A stretch of DNA of 64,000 nt from DATBGO01 sp963840095 (GTDB lineage: Bacteria; Actinomycetota; Actinomycetes; Streptosporangiales; Streptosporangiaceae), in contig CAWIXN010000005.1 in NCBI GenBank assembly GCA_963840095.1, forward strand, positions 558,001-622,000, read 5' to 3'. The position numbers and the translations under genes were made by a program. Every line of letters starts with the position of its first letter. Within the stretch, counting starts at the first letter, position 1. Positions 1-5,953 of the stretch are shown piece by piece. The notes beneath the pieces were generated by a model, which did no database searches, was not told the DNA's origin, and saw only the letters and a list, made by a program, of their open reading frames with translations.

Positions 1-883
1 GGGTGGAGGCGCCGCGGCACACGTGACACTCCATGGAGACATCCGCCGACGGCTCGGTGAACGGGAAGAAGTCCGGCCGCAGCCTGGTTCGCAGGCCCTC
101 GCCGAACATCGCCTCGACAAACGCGTTGATCGCACCGCGCAGGTCAGCCATGGTCAGCCCCTCGTCCACGGCCAGCGCTTCCATCTGGTGGAAGACCGGG
201 CTATGCGTGGCATCCAGGGTGTCGGTGCGGAAGCACTTGCCCGGGCTGACCACGTAGATCGGCAGCGCGCGGCTCAGCATGGCCCGGATCTGCACCGGCG
301 AGGTATGAGTGCGCAGCACCGTCCCCGAATGCTGCCTGCCGTCGGGCCCGGCGATGAAGATGGTGTCCTGCATATCGCGGGCCGGGTGGTCGGGCGGGAA
401 GTTGAGCGCGTCGAAGTTGAACCACTCGGCCTCGACCTCTGGCCCCTCGGCGATCTCGTAACCCATCCCGACAAAGACGTCCGCCAGCCGCTCGCCGACG
501 GTGGTCACCGGATGCCTGGCACCTGGCAGCGTCCGGTCCCACGGCAGGGTGACGTCAACGGCCTCCTCGACCAGGACCCGGCGGTCCCGCTCGTCGGTCA
601 GCTCGGCCTCCCGGATGGCCAGGGCGGCGTTGATCGCCCCGCGCGCGGTACCGACCCGCCGGCCGGCGTCGGCCCGGGCGGCTGGCGGCAGGGCGCCGAT
701 CTCTGCGTTGGCCTCGGCGATCGGCGACCGGTCGCCCGCATGCGCGAGGCGGGCCGCCTTCAGCTGGTCAAGGTCGCGTGCTCCGGCGATCGCGGCCAGC
801 GCCTCCTCGCGTATCCGCGACACCTCGTCAGGAGACAGCATGGCCACCTCCACCGGGTCATAACTCTTGTTCGGTGCGGACAT
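1..883 (-). CDS. pheS: Phenylalanine--tRNA ligase alpha subunit (3' end outside window)
   Basis: Class II aminoacyl-tRNA synthetase alpha subunit, which charges tRNA-Phe together with PheT. The minus-strand frame reads from MSAPNKSYDPVEVAM at position 883 through an N-terminal helical segment and then catalytic-core stretches such as HPVTTVGERLADVFVGMGYE, FNFDALNFPPDHPARD and HSPVFHQMEALAVD. These are characteristic of bacterial PheS. The frame is open to base 1, so the C-terminus and presumably pheT lie to the left. The start is supported by a GGAGAG-like ribosome site about 10 bases upstream. A later in-frame ATG at 841 is less likely because it would remove part of the coiled arm. It follows an orphan sensor kinase in the same direction. 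Confidence 0.95.
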   Translation of the reverse strand, partial: MSAPNKSYDPVEVAMLSPDEVSRIREEALAAIAGARDLDQLKAARLAHAGDRSPIAEANAEIGALPPAARADAGRRVGTARGAINAALAIREAELTDERDRRVLVEEAVDVTLPWDRTLPGARHPVTTVGERLADVFVGMGYEIAEGPEVEAEWFNFDALNFPPDHPARDMQDTIFIAGPDGRQHSGTVLRTHTSPVQIRAMLSRALPIYVVSPGKCFRTDTLDATHSPVFHQMEALAVDEGLTMADLRGAINAFVEAMFGEGLRTRLRPDFFPFTEPSADVSMECHVCRGAST

Positions 884-1036
884 AACGTGCTGCTCTCCTG
901 CAATCACCGATCATCATCGGGCGGGCTGTGGTCAGAAAACCAGTGCTTAACGGCTAGCGCGGGCTAATCAGCAAACTCGCGTGCAGTCGTTCGCGGGGAA
1001 TGACGTGCCTGGTTGCGGCCAGCCGACCAGCCGGAG

Positions 1037-1053
1037 CGGGGAGCAGCTCCCCG
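1037..1053 (-). terminator. Candidate terminator hairpin after the sensor kinase
   Basis: A 7-bp perfect stem (CGGGGAG/CTCCCCG) with a three-base loop lies 13 bases after the sensor-kinase stop codon. There is no T-tract, so this is a GC-rich actinobacterial-style terminator at best. Confidence 0.4.
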
Positions 1054-1065
1054 GAGGCCCGCCGG

Positions 1066-2265
1066 TCAGCCGAAGTCAGGCGCGCCGGCGGGCATGGTAA
1101 ATCGGAACTCAGCCCCGCCGCCGGGAGCCTGCTGCACGGTGATGGTTCCACCGTGCGCTTCGACCAGGCCCTTCACGATGAACAGGCCAAGGCCAGCGCC
1201 ACCACGACGCTTGGCGCGCCAGAACTGGCGGAACACCCGCGGGGCCAGCTCAGGCTCGATGCCCTGACCCTGGTCCCGGACGGATACCGCCACACCTCGG
1301 CCGCCAGCACCCGGCAGTGACTCCACCACGGTAGTAACCGTACCAGCACCATGCCGGACCGCGTTCTCGATGAGATTGCCCAGGATCTGGTCAATCTTGT
1401 CGGCGTCCAGCCAAATCTCGGGCAGCTCGCCGCGGACCTCGACCCGGAATTTGGCGGCCGGATCGCCGGCGGCGACGCGCCCGGCGATGAGCTTGCGGGC
1501 CCGGTCCGGGATATCCACGAGCTCGCGGCGGATCTCGATCCGGCCTGCCTCGATCCGCGATACGTCGAGCAGCTCGGTGATCAGGCGGGTCACCCGGTCG
1601 GCGTCCGCGTTGACGGTCTCCAGCATGAGCCGCTTCTGATCATCGGTGAACCGGGGCCACTTGGCTAGCAGCGTCGCGGTGAAGCCCTTGACACTGGTCA
1701 GCGGCGAGCGGAGCTCGTGGGCCACGGTCGAGACCAGGTCCGCGCGGCTGCGCTCCAGCCGGGCCCGCTGCTGCGCCCCGCGCAGCGAGATAACGACCCG
1801 GCGGACCGCGCCGCCTGACCGGTGCCAGCCAGGCCGCGGCTGGCCGCTGCGCGGGTCACGCACGTACCCGACAGTGACCAGCAGCTCGGTGCCGTCGGGC
1901 AGGTACAGGGACCGCTCCGGATGCCTGCTCCGGGTGGACAGGCCTTCGTACGGCTGCGATTGCGCCCACCAGCAGCGGTCCTGGGCGTCGTGGAGCGGGA
2001 GAATCTGCCGGACGTCCCGGCCCAGCGCACGGCCGGGCTCGATGCCGGTCAGCCGGGCGGCCGACCGGTTGAAGACGGTGACCAGGCCAGCGCGGTCGGC
2101 GATCACCAGGCCGTCAGGGAGGTCGTCGGCGAAGACCAGCCCGCTGCCGATCTCGCCGGCCAGCGCCGGGGAACTGCCAGGAACCGGGGCACCTGCCACA
2201 GGGAAGCCTGCGGCCGAGCCACCAGCGGCCGCAGCGGCCGCCCGTCCCGACATCATCCGTTCCAC
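1066..2265 (-). CDS. Orphan PAS-domain sensor histidine kinase
   Basis: Cytoplasmic two-component sensor kinase of 399 residues. An Ala/Gly-rich N-terminus (1-40) is followed by a PAS fold (about 43-160). Next is a HisKA dimerisation helix whose phospho-acceptor is His183 in VAHELRSPLTSVKGF, and then a HATPase_c domain with the N box (NLIENAVRHG), G1 box (RDQGQGIEP) and G2 box (GGAGLGLFIVKGL). There is no transmembrane segment, so it probably senses an internal signal through PAS. No response regulator lies beside it, so the partner is unknown. It sits between trmH-like and pheS genes in the same direction. The GTG start at 2265 has a GGAGG site 10 bases upstream. Confidence 0.9.
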   Translation of the reverse strand: MERMMSGRAAAAAAGGSAAGFPVAGAPVPGSSPALAGEIGSGLVFADDLPDGLVIADRAGLVTVFNRSAARLTGIEPGRALGRDVRQILPLHDAQDRCWWAQSQPYEGLSTRSRHPERSLYLPDGTELLVTVGYVRDPRSGQPRPGWHRSGGAVRRVVISLRGAQQRARLERSRADLVSTVAHELRSPLTSVKGFTATLLAKWPRFTDDQKRLMLETVNADADRVTRLITELLDVSRIEAGRIEIRRELVDIPDRARKLIAGRVAAGDPAAKFRVEVRGELPEIWLDADKIDQILGNLIENAVRHGAGTVTTVVESLPGAGGRGVAVSVRDQGQGIEPELAPRVFRQFWRAKRRGGAGLGLFIVKGLVEAHGGTITVQQAPGGGAEFRFTMPAGAPDFG

Positions 2266-2597
2266 TGGCGCGCCGCCTCCACCCGGCTGAGTCCCCGGGC
2301 TCGCACGTCCCGCCTGCCCGTGGGTCCGGGGGTTACCCGCGGGCTGGCCGTGCTACGTCAGAAGCCTTCCCGGCCAGCGACCCGGCCAGTTTCTCATGAC
2401 GCAACGTGATCAGACTCTAGCGCGTCAGGAATACTACGCGGCACCCCCAGATTCCCTCGGCCAGCGAAGGCAAACGTGTCTAGCCCGTCCCACCAGCCAA
2501 TAAGTGCTCCGGCGTAACGCAGGTTTAACACCGGGCGCCCTGGAAGGAAACCGGAGTATGGTCGGCTCCGGGCACGGTGCCGGGTAGCCGCCGACGC
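2266..2597. other. Intergenic gap, no gene seen
   Basis: About 330 bp between the RNA methyltransferase stop and the sensor-kinase start. A GGCAC/GTGCC hairpin near 2567-2586 lies just after the methyltransferase stop and may act as its terminator. The rest should contain the sensor-kinase promoter, but no convincing -35/-10 pair is visible. Open frames here have no family features. Confidence 0.5.
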
Positions 2598-3587
2598 CTA
2601 AGCGCCCGGCGGCGATGGCTGCCGGGCGGCCCGCGCCGAGGCGTACAGGCAGACTGCGGCGGCGGCCGCAAGGTTCAGGCTCTCTGCTCGGCCGTAGATC
2701 GGCACGGCCACGGCCTCGTCGGCCAGCGCGAGCGCGCCCGCAGGCAGTCCCCACGCCTCGTTGCCGAACAGCCAGGCGGTGGGAGGCTCGAGGCGACCGG
2801 CTGAATCAAGGTCATCGAGCCGATGGCCGGCCTGGCCATCGGCCGCGAGCACTTGGAGACCGGCGCCGCGGAGCCCGGCCACGGCCTCCCCCAGTGGCAC
2901 ATCGACCACGACCGGCAGGTGGAAGAGGCTGCCAGCGGACGCGCGCACGCACTTGCTGTTGTAGGGGTCGACGGAGGCGTCGGTGAAGACAACTCCCCCG
3001 GCGCCCGCCGCGTCGGCGGTGCGCAGCACGGTACCGGCATTGCCCGGATCCCGGACGCCCGCCAGCAGCACCACCAGGCGCGGCTGGGTCTCGATCAGCT
3101 GCCCGATCGGCAGGTCGACGAACTTGCACACTGCGAGCAGGCCCTGCGGGGTCACGGTCTGGGCCAGGTCGGCCATCACCTCACCGCTGACGGTCCGCAC
3201 CGCCGCACCCTGCGCGGCGGTTTGCTCGGCCAGCTCACCAAACCGGGCCAGGCCGGGAGCGGTCACGAACAGCTCGGTGACCACCCCGGCACAGCTCAAT
3301 GCCTCCCTGACAGCCTGCGGGCCCTCGGCGAGAAACAGCCTGCCGCGCTGCCGGAAGGTGCGCCGGGCCAGCTGGTGGGCGGACCTGACCCGCGGCGACC
3401 GGGCATCAGTGATCTCGGGGCCGCCCAGCGCCTGGTCATGCCCGCTAGTCCCGCCCGACCTGGTCCCGCCGGACCTGGTCCCGCCGGACCTGCTCCCGCC
3501 CGAGCCTCTTGTCCCGCCCGAGGCTCTTGTCCCGCCCGAGGCTCTTGTCCCGCCGGATCGCCCGACCCCGCCGGATCGTCCGGTCAC
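2598..3587 (-). CDS. TrmH/SpoU-family RNA 2'-O-methyltransferase
   Basis: SPOUT-class methyltransferase that transfers a methyl group from S-adenosylmethionine to a ribose 2'-hydroxyl of rRNA or tRNA. After a repetitive Gly/Ser/Arg/Thr-rich stretch (residues 1-52, built from GGTRASGGTR-type units), the SpoU substrate-binding domain starts at PEITDARSPRVRSAHQLARR. The catalytic knot carries motif 1 (LAGVRDPGNAGTVLRTADA), motif 2 (LFGNEAWGL) and motif 3 (AVPIYGRAESLNLAAAAA). It is encoded directly after rplT, a neighbourhood usual for actinobacteria. The repetitive N-terminus has no known role and the true start could be downstream of it. Exact substrate cannot be assigned from sequence. Confidence 0.9.
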   Translation of the reverse strand: MTGRSGGVGRSGGTRASGGTRASGGTRGSGGSRSGGTRSGGTRSGGTSGHDQALGGPEITDARSPRVRSAHQLARRTFRQRGRLFLAEGPQAVREALSCAGVVTELFVTAPGLARFGELAEQTAAQGAAVRTVSGEVMADLAQTVTPQGLLAVCKFVDLPIGQLIETQPRLVVLLAGVRDPGNAGTVLRTADAAGAGGVVFTDASVDPYNSKCVRASAGSLFHLPVVVDVPLGEAVAGLRGAGLQVLAADGQAGHRLDDLDSAGRLEPPTAWLFGNEAWGLPAGALALADEAVAVPIYGRAESLNLAAAAAVCLYASARAARQPSPPGA

Positions 3588-3618
3588 GCCGTACCGTCCG
3601 GTCCGACCGGCCGTGGCG

Positions 3619-4017
3619 TCAGGCCGCAGCCGAGCCTTCTTCCGACTCGGCGTTCACGTCCTCGGGCAGCGCCTTCTTGGCTACCAGGACCAGCGCGGAG
3701 AACGCCTTCGGGTCGGCGACGGCCAGCTCGGCGAGCATCCGCCGGTCAACGTCGACGCCAGCCAGCCTCAGGCCCTGGATGAACCTGTTGTAGGTGATGC
3801 CGTCGGCCCGGGCGGCCGCGTTGATCCGCTGGATCCACAGCCGCCGGAACGCGCCCTTGCGGTCCTTACGGTCCCGGTAGGCATAGGTCATTGAGTGGAG
3901 CGCCTGCTCCTTGGCCTTGCGGTAAAGCCTCGACCGCTGGCCCCGGTAGCCGCTTGCCCGTTCCAGGACAACCCGGCGCTTCTTATGAGCGTTCACCGCC
4001 CGCTTAACACGTGCCAT
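3619..4017 (-). CDS. rplT: 50S ribosomal protein L20
   Basis: Ribosomal protein L20, required early in 50S assembly through contacts with 23S rRNA. The 132-residue product begins MARVKRAVNAHKKRRVVLER and contains the L20 core AKEQALHSMTYAYRDRKDRK and LWIQRINAAARADG. It has a short acidic/Ala tail (AESEEGSAAA) beyond the usual end of about 118 residues. It lies 28 bp after rpmI and is presumably co-transcribed in the infC-rpmI-rplT operon, in which L20 is a feedback regulator in other bacteria. Confidence 0.98.
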   Translation of the reverse strand: MARVKRAVNAHKKRRVVLERASGYRGQRSRLYRKAKEQALHSMTYAYRDRKDRKGAFRRLWIQRINAAARADGITYNRFIQGLRLAGVDVDRRMLAELAVADPKAFSALVLVAKKALPEDVNAESEEGSAAA

Positions 4018-4045
4018 TGCTTCGACTCCCTTGCGGCGGGCCGGG

Positions 4046-4240
4046 TCAGCGCCCCAGCAGTCTCTTCATCTTCTTGACGTCCGCGGGCGCGAGCGTCACC
4101 TCGTTGTCAAGCCGCCGCGTTCGTCTGGTCGGCTTGTGCTCGAAATAGTGCTGCCGGTTGGCGCGGCGGCGCATGATTTTGCCGGTGCCGGTCACCCTGA
4201 ACCGCTTGTTGGCACCGCTGTGCGTCTTCATCTTTGGCAT
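4046..4240 (-). CDS. rpmI: 50S ribosomal protein L35
   Basis: Small basic 50S protein of 64 residues, from MPKMKTHSGANKRFRVTGTG to the C-terminal KKMKRLLGR. The frame stays open about 350 bp further upstream, but homologues start at MPKMKTH. The ATG at 4240 has a GGAG-containing purine stretch upstream, so the short form is chosen. It is the middle gene of infC-rpmI-rplT and is separated from infC by a nearly 400-bp leader with three small hairpins. Confidence 0.97.
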   Translation of the reverse strand: MPKMKTHSGANKRFRVTGTGKIMRRRANRQHYFEHKPTRRTRRLDNEVTLAPADVKKMKRLLGR

Positions 4241-4633
4241 GTCGCCGTCGTCTCCGTTCCGTGACGTGCCTGCGGCACGACCGTCCTCTGCGTGCCTGCG
4301 GCACTCTTTCCTCAACGTGCCTGGGGCACGATGTCCCGCGGCGGTGCTCACGACCGCTCCGCTGCGGTCCTGCCGACCGCTGACCTGCGCGTCCGGCTCG
4401 GCCGCCGTCAGCAGCGCGGGGCGCTGCGTCGGCGGTCGCGCCCGGCGGCCGCGCCCGGCGGCCGCGTCATGCCGCGGCGGCGCCGGAACCCGTCTGGCCA
4501 CCTTGAGGCGGCCGTCGAGCCAAGCCGGCCCGTCGGGCGCCTGCCCGTCCGGGGCCTGTCTGGCGGGCCCGGTAAGCGCGGGCCCCGCCATGCGACATCG
4601 GCCAGCCGGAACTGCCTGACTCAGGCTCGGCGG
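4241..4633 (-). promoter_or_regulatory. infC-rpmI intergenic leader with three tandem hairpin units
   Basis: The gap between the infC stop and the rpmI start is unusually long for this operon. It contains three copies of a 13-15 base inverted repeat (GTGCC-TGC-GGCAC type) at 4265-4279, 4291-4304 and 4316-4330, spaced about 25 bases apart and close to rpmI. Each could form a 5-6 bp hairpin in the mRNA. The location is suitable for ribosomal-protein feedback control or for transcript processing, but that is inference. A continuous open frame across the gap looks like GC-driven noise. Confidence 0.5.
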
Positions 4634-5347
4634 TCAGCTCCCGGTCTCGGCGTCCGCCGCGCCTTGCTCAGCTGGCGCGCCAGCCTGCTGCGCTGTGCGC
4701 GCCTGCCCGCCGACCCGGGCTGGTGCCGTCGGCCTTGGCGCTGCTGGGCGCGGCGATGGCACCGGCTGGCTGGCCGGTGCGGGTCCGCGTGCAGCGGCCG
4801 TCCGCGTCGCCACGCGTTCCGCCCGCGACTCGGTCTTCCTCCGGTGCGGCCCGATCACCATGATCATGTTCCGGCCGTCCTGCTTGGGCTGGGCCTCGAC
4901 AAAACCAAGCTCCTCGACGTCACCGGCCAACTGCTGCAGCAGCCGGTAACCGAGCTCGGGACGCGACTGCTCACGGCCCCTGAACATGATCGTCACCTTG
5001 ACCTTGTCTCCCTGCCGGAGGAACCGCTCGACATGGCCCTTCTTCGTGCCGTAGTCATGCGGGTCGATCTTCGGCCGGAGCTTGATCTCCTTGATGACCG
5101 TCTGAGCCTGGTTCTTGCGGGACTCCCTGGCCTTGAGCGCTGATTCGTACTTGAACTTGCCGTAGTCCATCAGCTTGCAGACAGGAGGACGTGCGGTCGG
5201 AGCGACTTCGACCAGATCTAGATCGGCTTCCTGAGCCAGCCGGAGCGCGTCGTTGATCGAGACAATCCCGACCTGCTCGCCCGCTGGCCCCACGAGCCGG
5301 ACCTCAGGAACTCGGATTCGCTCGTTAATACGGGGTTCGGTGCTGAT
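4634..5347 (-). CDS. infC: Translation initiation factor IF-3, probable ATC start
   Basis: IF-3 binds the 30S subunit and proofreads start-codon selection. The 237-residue product has the N-domain (ISTEPRINERIRVPEVRLVG, then PPVCKLMDYGKFKYESALK) and the C-domain (IKLRPKIDPHDYGTKKGHVE, then VTIMFRGREQSRPELGY). A 60-residue Ala/Pro-rich tail follows. The frame is open upstream to 5677, but a consensus AAGGAGGT lies three to four bases before an ATC codon that aligns with the first residue of typical actinobacterial IF-3. No ATG, GTG or TTG is suitably placed. A rare start fits the known infC pattern, in which IF-3 represses its own non-canonical initiation codon. Two strong hairpins precede it. 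Confidence 0.93.
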   Translation of the reverse strand: MSTEPRINERIRVPEVRLVGPAGEQVGIVSINDALRLAQEADLDLVEVAPTARPPVCKLMDYGKFKYESALKARESRKNQAQTVIKEIKLRPKIDPHDYGTKKGHVERFLRQGDKVKVTIMFRGREQSRPELGYRLLQQLAGDVEELGFVEAQPKQDGRNMIMVIGPHRRKTESRAERVATRTAAARGPAPASQPVPSPRPAAPRPTAPARVGGQARTAQQAGAPAEQGAADAETGS

Positions 5348-5350
5348 GTG

Positions 5351-5358
5351 ACCTCCTT
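5351..5358 (-). promoter_or_regulatory. Strong ribosome binding site that fixes the infC start
   Basis: AAGGAGGT on the minus strand is a near-perfect anti-16S match, directly followed by CAC-ATC. It is the main reason to place the infC start at the ATC codon (5345-5347). Confidence 0.75.
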
Positions 5359-5372
5359 GTGCCACCTTCTCG

Positions 5373-5399
5373 CCGGTCGCGAGACCTTCTCGCGACCGG
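5373..5399 (-). promoter_or_regulatory. Perfect 12-bp hairpin in the infC leader
   Basis: A perfect inverted repeat with 12-bp arms (outer CCGGTCGC, inner GAGA) and a three-base loop. It lies 15 bases upstream of the infC ribosome site. Its stability and position suggest a leader regulatory element rather than chance. Confidence 0.7.
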
Positions 5400-5422
5400 T
5401 ACTGCCCGACGCCAAAGCGAAA

Positions 5423-5449
5423 GGCCCCGCACGGCGTGCATGCGGGGCC
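5423..5449 (-). terminator. Attenuator-like hairpin in the infC leader
   Basis: A 9-bp GC stem (GGCCCCGCA/TGCGGGGCC) with a nine-base loop, followed on the minus strand by TTTCGCTTT. This resembles an intrinsic terminator and lies about 75 bases upstream of infC, so it could attenuate the operon. Confidence 0.6.
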
Positions 5450-5953
5450 ACCATGAGCGCATCGGCAGGCGACCGGGCAACCCTGCACCCAGCCGGTGCA
5501 CCACGCGACGCTGACCGGCTGCGCGCGAGGCGCTCGGCTAGCCTGCGTCCGGCCTGGCTGGCCGGCCTGCTGGCCGACCGGCTCATACCCGCCAGCAGCT
5601 ACGCCAGCCAGGTGGGAGGTGGCCGAGGTGGTCCTCCGCTTGCACGTCCGGCACGCGCCGGACTTGTCGTCAGGCAAGCGTAACGCATTCTGACCACCAG
5701 TGGTATTCCGCCCGCTGCGGTGGGCGAGGGGCTGTACACGACGTCGAGGACGGCTGCGGGACCGGGCCGGGCGCCAGTCATCCGTTTTGCGTAAATATCT
5801 GCCGCCCCTGCGGCAATCGTAGCTATCAGCGGATACCGCCAGCCACCTCTGGGATTTGGAACGGCCGCAACGTTATCGTTATTCCCGGCCGGTCAGCGGC
5901 GGCGAGCATCCCGGCCGCCCGGCCCGGATACTGCCGCCCTCATTCCGGCCGGC
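5450..5953. other. Gap between mltG and the infC leader
   Basis: About 500 bp that should hold the infC operon promoter and the end of the mltG transcript. Apart from the leader elements listed separately I see no gene. The AT-richer stretch around 5780-5830 is the most likely promoter zone, but no clear consensus stands out. Confidence 0.45.

Noticed and set aside
2434..2754. Gene between the sensor kinase and the RNA methyltransferase
   Set aside because: The frame mostly overlaps the methyltransferase 3' end out of frame and has no ribosome site or motif.
4046..4591. Long form of L35 with a 117-residue N-terminal extension
   Set aside because: The extension is low-complexity Ala/Gly/Pro/Arg typical of out-of-frame GC-rich DNA, and homologues start at MPKMKTH with a ribosome site.
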